Shown here: one piece after another, positions 8,128-15,695 of the stretch
Layout: every line of letters starts with the position of its first letter
Numbering within the stretch: the first letter of the stretch is position 1
Origin: an uncultured Collinsella sp.
GTDB lineage: Bacteria; Actinomycetota; Coriobacteriia; Coriobacteriales; Coriobacteriaceae
Direction of reading: 5' to 3'
Assembly (NCBI GenBank): GCA_959602645.1
Contig: CAUGTZ010000014.1
Span: 1 to 64,000 of the forward strand
Length of the DNA stretch: 64,000 nt
Position numbers and translations under genes: made by a program
Notes under the pieces: model-generated
The model's input: only the letters and a program-made list of their open reading frames with translations
The model's database searches: none
What the model was told of the DNA's origin: nothing

Positions 8128-8856
8128 ATGATCTATTACGTCGAGGACGATGACAACATCAGGGATTTGACGGTCTACGCGCTGCGCAAGCAGGGAATCG
8201 AGGCCGAGGGCTTTTCGTGCGATGGCGAGTTTAAAGCTGCCGTGGCGCGACGGGTGCCCGATGCTGTGCTGCTCGATATCATGCTGCCCGACACCGATGG
8301 CTTGGCGATTATGCGCCGCCTGCGTGCCGATCGCCTGACGGCGACGGTGCCCATCATGATGCTTACCGCCAAGGACACCGAACTCGACAAGGTGATGGCG
8401 CTCGATGGCGGTGCCGACGATTACCTGACTAAGCCGTTTTCGCTCATGGAGCTTGCGAGCCGTTGCCGCGCACTGCTGCGTCGCGGCGGCATGGTCAAGC
8501 AGGCGAGCGATGTGCTCAGTGTGGGCGACATCGTGCTCTCGCCCAGCCATCGCGAGGTGACCGTTGCCGGCGAGCTGCTTAAGCTCACCCTGCGCGAGTT
8601 CGACCTGCTTGAGTATCTCATGCGCAAGCCCGGCGTGGTCTTTACCCGCGAGTCGTTGCTGCAGAGCGTGTGGGGCTGGGACTTCGACGGCGGTTCGCGC
8701 ACCGTTGACGTGCACGTGCAGACGCTTCGCCAAAAACTGGGCGAGCATGCCAGCGCCATCGAGACCGTGCGTGGCGTGGGTTATCGCCTGGCCGAGCCTT
8801 CTGCCGGTGGTGGTGCCGAAGGCGACGACACCGCGGCCACCGCATCGGAGGAGTAA
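8128..8856 (+). CDS. OmpR-family response regulator (PhoB-like)
   Basis: A 242-residue regulator. The receiver has an acidic cluster (VEDDDN), phosphoacceptor D50 in AVLLDIMLPD, and lysine in LTKPFS. The winged-helix domain contains KLTLREFDLLEYL and ETVRGVGYRL. A low-complexity Gly/Ala/acidic tail of about 20 residues follows. The kinase gene starts four bases after its stop. Position after pstB suggests phosphate-starvation control (PhoB/PhoP role). That assignment is by context, since the family is large. Confidence 0.9.
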   Translation: MIYYVEDDDNIRDLTVYALRKQGIEAEGFSCDGEFKAAVARRVPDAVLLDIMLPDTDGLAIMRRLRADRLTATVPIMMLTAKDTELDKVMALDGGADDYLTKPFSLMELASRCRALLRRGGMVKQASDVLSVGDIVLSPSHREVTVAGELLKLTLREFDLLEYLMRKPGVVFTRESLLQSVWGWDFDGGSRTVDVHVQTLRQKLGEHASAIETVRGVGYRLAEPSAGGGAEGDDTAATASEE

Positions 8857-8859
8857 CCC

Positions 8860-10284
8860 GTGGTCTTCGCCCCCCAGGGAAAACATACGCTGTCGCACCG
8901 CGTTTTTGTGACGATCTTTGTCTGCGCCATGGCGGTTATCGTGGCGTTTACGGTGCTGGGTGCGTTCTTTGTGCAAAACACTTTGGCGGATGCCACGAGT
9001 GCCAATCTGGCGCAGGAAACCGAGCTCATTGCTGCCGCCCTCGACGAGCAGCAGGAGCCCATTCCGTTCTTGCGAAGCCTCGATCGCGAGGATCTTCGTA
9101 TCACGCTGATCAATAAGGACGGATCTGTTGCCTACGACAACGAGGCGTCGCCTTCCACACTGCCCAACCATGGCGATCGCCCCGAGGTCATCGAGGCCTT
9201 TGAGAGTGGTTCGGGTTCCGCGGAGCGCGCAAGCTCTACACTCGACGAGATTATGCTGTATCGCGCCGTCACCCTTGATAACGGCCAGGTCGTTCGCTTG
9301 GCGCAGGCCCAGCCTGGTGTTGCGGCGATTTTGCTGTCGATGCTGGCGCCGATGCTGCTTATCGCAGCAGCGGGTGCAGTGCTCTCGTTTTTTATGGCGC
9401 GCCGTGAGTCCCGTGCCATCATCGCGCCGTTGCAAGAGGTGGATTTGGATCACCCACGCCGTAGCTATGAGCACGCCTATGCCGAGATGGTCCCCATGCT
9501 TGAGCGTATCGAGTCGCAGCGCCAGGAACTCAAGCGCCAAATGGCGGTGCTAGCGGACAACGACCGTATGCGCCGCGAGTTCACGGCGAATATCACCCAT
9601 GAGCTCAAGACGCCGCTTACGGCGATTTCGGGCTATGCCGAGCTCATCGCAAATGGCATGGTCGAGGGCGAGGACGACCTGCGCAACTTTGGCGGTCGCA
9701 TCTATCGTGAGGCGGGCCGCTTGGCAGCGCTTGTCAACGACATCCTTACGCTGTCTAACTTGGACGAGGCCGAACGTGCAACTGAGGGCGAGGCGGTGCC
9801 CATTGGGTCCACGGAGCCTATTGAGCTCTCGCGTGCGATCTACGCGGTTGAACAGCGTCTTGAACAGGTTGCCCGTCAGGCGAATGTGACGATAAGTCAT
9901 GAGACCAAGCCTGTGGTCATCGAAGGCGTGTCGCGCTTGGTCGACGAGCTCATCTATAATCTGGCAAGCAACGCCATCCGCTACAATCGGCCCGGAGGTA
10001 CGGTTACGCTGCAGTGCGGCACCAACGACGAAGGCCATCCGTTCCTCGCTGTCGCCGACACGGGAATCGGTATCGCGCCTGAAGAACAGGGCAAGGTATT
10101 TGAGCGGTTCTATCGCGTGGACAAGAGTAGGTCCAAGGCACGCGGCGGAACCGGCCTGGGGCTTGCCATTGTCAAGCATGCGGCCCTGTATCATCACGCC
10201 ACGCTTGATCTGTCGAGCGAGTTGGGCGTGGGGACCACCATTACGGTGACGTTTCCCATACAGCAGGACGAGCCATTCGCATAG
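8860..10284 (+). CDS. Sensor histidine kinase (PhoR-like)
   Basis: A 474-residue kinase with a membrane segment near residues 15-38 (FVTIFVCAMAVIVAFTVLGA), an extracytoplasmic domain of about 110 residues, and a second membrane segment near 150-170. The H-box is THELKTPLTAISGYAEL; N-box ASNAIRYNRPGG, then GIAPEEQGKVFERFYR and GGTGLGLAIVKH. It starts at GTG 8860 with GGAGGAG at 8847-8853. It is the partner of the PhoB-like regulator. The extracytoplasmic domain is longer than in E. coli PhoR and resembles Gram-positive PhoR/WalK-type kinases. Confidence 0.9.
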   Translation: MVFAPQGKHTLSHRVFVTIFVCAMAVIVAFTVLGAFFVQNTLADATSANLAQETELIAAALDEQQEPIPFLRSLDREDLRITLINKDGSVAYDNEASPSTLPNHGDRPEVIEAFESGSGSAERASSTLDEIMLYRAVTLDNGQVVRLAQAQPGVAAILLSMLAPMLLIAAAGAVLSFFMARRESRAIIAPLQEVDLDHPRRSYEHAYAEMVPMLERIESQRQELKRQMAVLADNDRMRREFTANITHELKTPLTAISGYAELIANGMVEGEDDLRNFGGRIYREAGRLAALVNDILTLSNLDEAERATEGEAVPIGSTEPIELSRAIYAVEQRLEQVARQANVTISHETKPVVIEGVSRLVDELIYNLASNAIRYNRPGGTVTLQCGTNDEGHPFLAVADTGIGIAPEEQGKVFERFYRVDKSRSKARGGTGLGLAIVKHAALYHHATLDLSSELGVGTTITVTFPIQQDEPFA

Positions 10285-10309
10285 CGATACAACATAGATA
10301 TTGATATAG

Positions 10310-10345
10310 ACGCCGCATTTGACTTTCGGGTGCGGCGTTGTTGTG
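10310..10345 (+). terminator. Terminator after the PhoR-like gene
   Basis: ACGCCGCA pairs with TGCGGCGT across a 13-base loop, followed by a T-rich but interrupted tail. Confidence 0.55.
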
Positions 10346-10403
10346 CAATTTTACGATTGCTTCCGACATTTTTACAGGAGAGCCTGTTTCTTATGTATAG
10401 AGT

Positions 10404-10432
10404 TTGGTCTCGGTAAAAAGATGCGATAACAT
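10404..10432 (+). promoter_or_regulatory. Candidate promoter of the polysaccharide regulatory genes
   Basis: TTGGTC (10404-10409) and TAACAT (10427-10432) are separated by 17 bases, 47 bases before the first ATG. Confidence 0.4.
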
Positions 10433-10479
10433 ACGGACAGTTTTGTCAATCCGAACTGGGGAAATGAAAGGCAAGCTGC

Positions 10480-11136
10480 ATGACCCTTCTCGAACTGTTC
10501 CAGCTGCTCAAAAAGCACCTCAAGCTGGTCATCACCCTTCCGGTGGTCTGTGCGATCGCCATGGGCATCGTGTCCTTCGTTGCGATGGACAACACCTACA
10601 CCGCGACGACGAGCATGTACATTCTCGCCAAGACCGACGATAGCGGTCAGATGAGCTACAACGATCTCTCGGCGAGCCAGATGCTTTCCAACGATATCGC
10701 CACGCTGCTGGATAGCGATAGCGTTAAGAGCGGTGCAGCCAATGAACTGGGCCTCACCGATCTGGATGACTACAAGGTGTCTGTTTCCTCCGAGACCACC
10801 ACGCGTGTCATTACGCTTTCGGTTACCGGCACCGATGCCAAGGAGACGGCTAAGGTCGCAAAGGCCATGGCCAGCTCGGTGAGTACGGTCGCTCAGAACG
10901 TCGGCGCTGCCCAGAGCATCAACGTTATCGACGAGGCTAAGACCCCCGAAGCCCCCAGCGGCCCCAAGCGCACGCTGTATATTGCCGTCGCGTTCCTCGC
11001 CGGTATCTTTATCGCAGTTGCCTATGTCGTTTTGGCAGACATGCTCAATACCCGCATCCGCGGTGCTGAAGAGGCAGAAGAGCTCCTGGGTATTCCCGTT
11101 GTTGGCCGAATTCCGGCTATGAAAGGTGGTAAATAG
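10480..11136 (+). CDS. Wzz/CapA-like polysaccharide co-polymerase
   Basis: A 218-residue membrane protein of the chain-length-determinant family. There is one membrane helix at residues about 17-35 (VITLPVVCAIAMGIVSF), an extracytoplasmic domain, and a second helix at about 168-188 (LYIAVAFLAGIFIAVAYVV). A short cytoplasmic tail follows. In Gram-positive systems this protein activates the separate BY-kinase encoded next, and together they control capsule or exopolysaccharide length. It lies two bases upstream of that kinase gene, consistent with co-translation. Confidence 0.9.
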   Translation: MTLLELFQLLKKHLKLVITLPVVCAIAMGIVSFVAMDNTYTATTSMYILAKTDDSGQMSYNDLSASQMLSNDIATLLDSDSVKSGAANELGLTDLDDYKVSVSSETTTRVITLSVTGTDAKETAKVAKAMASSVSTVAQNVGAAQSINVIDEAKTPEAPSGPKRTLYIAVAFLAGIFIAVAYVVLADMLNTRIRGAEEAEELLGIPVVGRIPAMKGGK

Positions 11137-11138
11137 GC

Positions 11139-11876
11139 ATGGCTAAGGCAAAGAACACCGATAAGCTCGTTGTACAGAATGCCGCCAAGACCCTTCTGGC
11201 CAACATCCGCTTTGCGAGCGTGGATGACCCCATTCGCACCATCACCGTTACCTCCTCGATTCCCAACGAGGGCAAGTCTACGGTTTCCATTAACCTTGCT
11301 CAGGCAATCGCCACGAGCGGCAAGAGTGTCCTGCTGGTCGAGGCTGATATGCGTCGCAGGTCCCTTGCCGATATGCTCGGCGTCCGCTCCCGCGGCGGAC
11401 TCTATGCAGTCCTGTCCGAGCAGGTTTCTATCGACCAGGCGATTGTCGAGACAGGTCAGAAGAATTTCTACTTCCTCGATGCCGAGCCGCATATTCCCAA
11501 TCCTGCCGACATCATCGTCTCCCATCGCTTTGCCAAGCTGGTCAAGGCACTGTCTGCTAAGTTCCAGTACGTCATCTTCGATGCTCCTCCGGTCGGCACC
11601 TTCATCGATGCTGCCGAGATTGCCAGCCTGACCGACGGCGCGCTGTTCGTGGTGCGCGAGGACTTTACCAAGCGCGAAGAGGCGCTCAACGCTATCGCCC
11701 AGCTTAAGAAGTCCGAGAAGGTCAAGCTCATCGGTACCGTCATGAATTACTGTGAGACCGAGACCAGCGAGTACTACTATTCTTACTACACCAAGGACGG
11801 TAAGAAGGTTAAGAAGGGCTCCGACGATCAGGGCACTTCCAAAAAGGGCATCTTCACCAACCGAGCAAACGTTTAG
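11139..11876 (+). CDS. BY-kinase (CpsD/CapB-like tyrosine autokinase)
   Basis: A 245-residue cytoplasmic tyrosine kinase. Walker A is SIPNEGKST, Walker A' is LLVEADMRRR, and Walker B is YVIFDAPP. The C-terminal tyrosine cluster EYYYSYY (residues about 208-214) is the usual autophosphorylation site. It works with the membrane adaptor at 10480 and is dephosphorylated by the PHP phosphatase at 11894. No glycosyltransferase, flippase or polymerase genes follow, so the synthesis cluster must lie elsewhere. Confidence 0.93.
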   Translation: MAKAKNTDKLVVQNAAKTLLANIRFASVDDPIRTITVTSSIPNEGKSTVSINLAQAIATSGKSVLLVEADMRRRSLADMLGVRSRGGLYAVLSEQVSIDQAIVETGQKNFYFLDAEPHIPNPADIIVSHRFAKLVKALSAKFQYVIFDAPPVGTFIDAAEIASLTDGALFVVREDFTKREEALNAIAQLKKSEKVKLIGTVMNYCETETSEYYYSYYTKDGKKVKKGSDDQGTSKKGIFTNRANV

Positions 11877-11893
11877 TTGATTAAGGCTGACCT

Positions 11894-12544
11894 ATGCGTG
11901 ACATTCATTGCCATATCTTGCCGGGTGTAGACGACGGCGCCGCCGATCTCGAAGAGAGCTTGGCGATGCTCGAGGCTGCCAAGCGGGCCGGTGTAACCAG
12001 AATCGTTTGCACTCCTCACTGCCGTGATCCCTATTTTGATTACGACAAGATGTGGGATGCCTTTGAGCTGCTGCGCGATAACGCTGACGGTTTTCCGCTC
12101 CAGATGGGCTTCGAGGTCAACCATCGAAAGCTCGTTGAGCTTGGTATCGATGCCGCGGATCACTTGCATTTCGATGGGACCAACGAGTTTCTGCTCGAGC
12201 TTTCGACGCATGCCGATGCGTATGCGTTTAGAGAGTACGAGAACACGATTTACGATTTGCAGTGCCGTGGCTACCAGGTGATCATCGCTCATCCTGAGCG
12301 CTATCGTGCGGTTCAAAAGGATGTAAGCGTGGCGGAGCGCCTGGTCGATATGGGCTGCAAGCTGCAGGCTTCGGCGGACTTTATTGCCGGCGGTCGCTTT
12401 GGTCGCGAGAAAAAGCCGGCACAGCGCCTGTTCGATCAGAACCTGTACAGCTTCATCGCGAGCGATGCCCATAACGTGGGTCATTACGACTGCCTGGCGA
12501 AGGCTCGCGCGAAGTTTAGCGTGCGCGGAGCTCATTTTCGCTAA
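11894..12544 (+). CDS. PHP-domain tyrosine-protein phosphatase (CpsB/YwqE-like)
   Basis: A 216-residue metal-dependent phosphatase. Metal-binding motifs are DIHCHILPGVDDGA at the N-terminus, CTPHC, HPERY and SDAHN. It removes phosphate from the tyrosine cluster of the BY-kinase. The start lies 17 bases after the kinase stop. The three genes 10480-12544 form the standard phosphoregulatory triad. Confidence 0.92.
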   Translation: MRDIHCHILPGVDDGAADLEESLAMLEAAKRAGVTRIVCTPHCRDPYFDYDKMWDAFELLRDNADGFPLQMGFEVNHRKLVELGIDAADHLHFDGTNEFLLELSTHADAYAFREYENTIYDLQCRGYQVIIAHPERYRAVQKDVSVAERLVDMGCKLQASADFIAGGRFGREKKPAQRLFDQNLYSFIASDAHNVGHYDCLAKARAKFSVRGAHFR

Positions 12545-12583
12545 AATCTGTCCCTAACGTTCGCATTGAATGAAAGGGCAGCC

Positions 12584-13084
12584 ATGGATATCCAACTTAA
12601 GACGGGATGCTTTGATGACGCGGCGTTGGTGCGCCGCGTCGTTTTTATGGACGAGCAGGGCTACGAGAACGAGTTTGACGCTATCGACGAGGATCCGAAC
12701 TGCATTCATGTGACGCTCTATGTAGACGGCGAGCTTGCCGGTTGCTCGCGCGTGTTTCCCGAAGAGCTTGAGCGTGCGGCTGACGCGGAGGCTCCGGTGT
12801 CGCCGGCGTGCGACTTGGACGAAGGCGTCGCGGCGGGGGAGACCTACATTATGGGGCGCGTGGCTGTGCTGCCGAGCATGCGCCGTCGCGGTCTGGCGAG
12901 CAAGATTGTCGAGGCCAGTGATACGTGCGCGCGTGATGCCGGCGCCAAGCTCATTAAGCTGCATGCGCAGGAATACGTGCTGCCGCTCTATGCCAAGGCG
13001 GGCTACACGCAGATTGCCCCGGTGGACTACGAAGACGAGGGCCAGCCCCATGCTTGGATGGCCAAGCGCGTAGATGGCAGATAG
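12584..13084 (+). CDS. GNAT-family N-acetyltransferase
   Basis: A 166-residue acetyltransferase of the ElaA/GNAT type. The acetyl-CoA-binding region is VAVLPSMRRRGLASKIV, with a later LPLYAKAGY motif. ATG 12584 is chosen over TTG 12566 because GAAAGGG sits at the right distance from it. The substrate cannot be read from the sequence. It appears to be a single-gene unit. Confidence 0.85.
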   Translation: MDIQLKTGCFDDAALVRRVVFMDEQGYENEFDAIDEDPNCIHVTLYVDGELAGCSRVFPEELERAADAEAPVSPACDLDEGVAAGETYIMGRVAVLPSMRRRGLASKIVEASDTCARDAGAKLIKLHAQEYVLPLYAKAGYTQIAPVDYEDEGQPHAWMAKRVDGR

Positions 13085-13231
13085 GGACGTTCATTTCCTG
13101 CCGGCAGTCGGGGACACTCCTTGGCAATTGGCGTATCAGAGCGTTTGGACATACAGTTTTTCGATTCCGTATGTATATATGCGCGCTAATGGGTTATAAA
13201 ATCTAAGTCTGGACATAGCAGGTCTGCGATG

Positions 13232-13256
13232 CGGCTCGGGCAACCGGGCCGTTTTT
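13232..13256 (+). terminator. Terminator-like hairpin in the htpG leader
   Basis: An eight-pair stem (CGGCTCGG with CCGGGCCG) is followed by five T residues, 31 bases before the htpG start. No gene ends nearby, since the preceding stop is 150 bases away. It could be the GNAT gene terminator or a leader attenuator. Confidence 0.5.
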
Positions 13257-13286
13257 GCGGACGGGGGTAGCGCGAAAGGACTGCAC

Positions 13287-15311
13287 ATGCGTCAATTTAA
13301 GACCGAGAGCAAAAAACTGCTCGACCTCATGATCAACTCCATCTACACCAATAAGGAAATCTTCCTGCGCGAGCTTATCTCCAACGCGAGCGACGCCGTC
13401 GACAAGCTCAACTTTAAGAGCCTGCAGGATCCGAGCGTTAAGCTCGACCAGGGCGACCTGGCCATTCGCGTCTCCTTCGATAAGGATGCCCGCACCATCA
13501 CGATTTCGGATAACGGCATCGGCATGACCGCTGAGGAGCTCGAGCGCAACCTGGGCACCATCGCCCACTCCGGCTCCGAGGAGTTTAAGACCGAGAACGC
13601 CGAGCAGCAGGGCTCCGATGTCGACATCATCGGTCAGTTTGGCGTGGGCTTCTACTCGGCTTTTATGGTCGCCAGCCATGTGAAGGTCGTCAGCCGCGCT
13701 TATGGCGAGGATACCGCCCACGTTTGGGAGTCCGACGGTCTTGAGGGCTACACCATCGAGGATGGCGAGCGTGCCGAGCACGGTACCGATGTCATTCTGA
13801 CGCTGCGCGAGAACGAGAAACTCGACGCCGACGGCGAGGCCGAGACCTACGATCGCTTCCTGACCGAGTGGGGCCTCAAGAGCCTGATTCAGCAGTACAG
13901 CAACTATGTGCGCTACCCGATCCAGATGATGGTGTCCAAGAGCCGTCAGAAACCCAAGCCCGAGGATGCTGGCGACGATTACAAGCCCGAGTACGAGGAC
14001 TACCAGGAGCTCGAAACCGTCAACTCCATGACGCCGATCTGGAAAAAGCGCAGCTCCGACGTTGAGCAGAAGGATTACAACGAGTTCTACAAGTCCACAT
14101 TCCACGACTTTGACGATCCCGCGCGCACTATCAGCTTCCATGCCGAGGGTACGCTTGAGTACGATGCGCTGCTGTTTGTGCCGGGTCGCGCCCCGTTCGA
14201 TCTGTACAGCAAGGACTACGAGAAGGGCCTGGCGCTCTACAGTTCCAACGTGCTGATTATGGAGAAGTGCGACGACCTGCTGCCCGACTACTACAACTTT
14301 GTGCGCGGTGTCGTGGACTCTGCCGACGTGACGCTCAACATCTCGCGTGAGACGCTGCAACAGAACCGTCAGCTCAAGGCCATTGCCAAGCGTGTCGAGA
14401 AGAAGATCACTGCCGATCTTGAGGACATGCGCGACAACGACCGCGAGGCATACGAGAAGTTCTTTGAGAACTTTGGTCGCGGTCTGAAGTACGGCATCTA
14501 CTCGAGCTACGGCATGAAGGCCGACGAGCTCGCCGACCTGCTGCTGTTCTGGTCTGCCAAGGAGCAGAAGATGATCACCCTTGCCGAGTATGCCAAGGGC
14601 ATGCCCGAGGGCCAGAAGGCAATCTACTATGCCGCCGGCGATTCGCGCGAGCGTCTGGCCAAGATGCCCGTCGTGAAGGGCGTGCTCGACCGCGGTTACG
14701 ATGTACTGCTGCTGACGCAGGACGTGGATGAGTTCACCTTCCAGGCCATGCGTGAGTACGTGGCTGCCGATATGCCCAAGGTCTACGAGGATGACGCTGC
14801 TCGCGAGGCTGCTGAGAAGGCAGTTGCCGATGGCGCTGAGCCTGAGGTCGAGGATCGTCACCTGGAGCTTAAGAACGTCGCGACCGGCGATCTTGACTTG
14901 GCGACCGATGACGAGAAGAAGGAGGCCGAGGACGCCACCAAGGAGAACGAGGACCTCTTTAACGCCATGAAGGAGGCGCTCGGCGACAAGGTCGAGAAGG
15001 TTGCCGTCTCTGCGCGTCTGACTGACGCTCCCGTCTGCATCACCACCGAGGGTCCGCTTTCGCTCGAGATGGAGAAAGTGCTTCAGAAGGGCCCCGAGGG
15101 CGCGCCCGACGGTATGCCTAAGAGCCAGCGCGTGCTCGAGCTCAACGCCAAGCACCCGGTCTTCGCCAAGCTCGTCGCTGCCCAGAAGGCGGGCGACGCC
15201 GACAAGATCAAGCAGTACTCCGGCTTGCTTTACGACCAGGCCCTGCTCGTCGAGGGCATCCTCCCCGAGGACCCCGTAGCCTTCGCGGCAGCTGTTTGTA
15301 ACTTGATGTAG
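13287..15311 (+). CDS. htpG: Molecular chaperone HtpG (Hsp90)
   Basis: A 674-residue ATP-dependent chaperone. The GHKL ATP-binding motifs are FLRELISNASDAVDKL, DNGIGM and GQFGVGFYSAF. The middle domain (EYDALLFVPGRAPFDL, RGVVDSADVTLNISRE) and C-terminal dimerisation domain follow. It is longer than E. coli HtpG because of an acidic lysine/glutamate-rich insert at residues about 500-570. Good ribosome site (GCGAAAGG) before ATG 13287. It is a single gene followed by its own terminator. Confidence 0.96.
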   Translation: MRQFKTESKKLLDLMINSIYTNKEIFLRELISNASDAVDKLNFKSLQDPSVKLDQGDLAIRVSFDKDARTITISDNGIGMTAEELERNLGTIAHSGSEEFKTENAEQQGSDVDIIGQFGVGFYSAFMVASHVKVVSRAYGEDTAHVWESDGLEGYTIEDGERAEHGTDVILTLRENEKLDADGEAETYDRFLTEWGLKSLIQQYSNYVRYPIQMMVSKSRQKPKPEDAGDDYKPEYEDYQELETVNSMTPIWKKRSSDVEQKDYNEFYKSTFHDFDDPARTISFHAEGTLEYDALLFVPGRAPFDLYSKDYEKGLALYSSNVLIMEKCDDLLPDYYNFVRGVVDSADVTLNISRETLQQNRQLKAIAKRVEKKITADLEDMRDNDREAYEKFFENFGRGLKYGIYSSYGMKADELADLLLFWSAKEQKMITLAEYAKGMPEGQKAIYYAAGDSRERLAKMPVVKGVLDRGYDVLLLTQDVDEFTFQAMREYVAADMPKVYEDDAAREAAEKAVADGAEPEVEDRHLELKNVATGDLDLATDDEKKEAEDATKENEDLFNAMKEALGDKVEKVAVSARLTDAPVCITTEGPLSLEMEKVLQKGPEGAPDGMPKSQRVLELNAKHPVFAKLVAAQKAGDADKIKQYSGLLYDQALLVEGILPEDPVAFAAAVCNLM

Positions 15312-15341
15312 TTCGGGGATACGGCACCGTAACCAGATTAG

Positions 15342-15418
15342 AACGAGAGTGGATAATTTCCCACTTTTGGCTCGAACGCGGGCTTGAAGTGGGGGATTTT
15401 CCACTCTCGTTTGCTTTT
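15342..15418 (+). terminator. Long terminator hairpin after htpG
   Basis: AACGAGAGTGGA pairs with TCCACTCTCGTT, with further inner pairing of CCCACTT and AAGTGGG. The sequence then runs into TTGCTTTTG. Confidence 0.65.
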
Positions 15419-15450
15419 GTACGGAGTAGTCATTGGGGACGTTCTTAAAT

Positions 15451-15512
15451 GACTGGTCGTTGGGGACGTTCTTGTTTGACTGGTCGTTTAAGAACGTCCC
15501 CAACGACTAGTC
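15451..15512. repeat. GGGGAC palindrome
   Basis: A 23-bp inverted repeat with one mismatch (15451-15473 with 15490-15512) contains CGTTGGGGACGTTCTT and its complement. A further direct GGGGACGTTCTT lies at 15435. It belongs to the scattered GGGGAC family also seen at 13113, 23732, 39812, 57403 and 59142. Confidence 0.8.
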
Positions 15513-15695
15513 GAACTGCTAGTTTGTGCGGGTTGTGGTTTTGGGAGCTGCGGGAATTTGAGATACTATACATCTGTACGTTAACTTATCTTCGTAGTAT
15601 ATTGCTACCCGCAAAACTCAGCACCATTGTGCCGCGACACGCTAAAGTGCCTCCGTACAATGGTTGTTAATAGCATGATTCGGCTAAACGATAGG

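Noticed and set aside
13203..15503. Long minus-strand frame opposite htpG, and similar ones opposite ppc, feoB and ligA
   Set aside because: High-GC codon bias of the real genes opens the antisense frames; they have low-complexity composition and no ribosome sites or family motifs.
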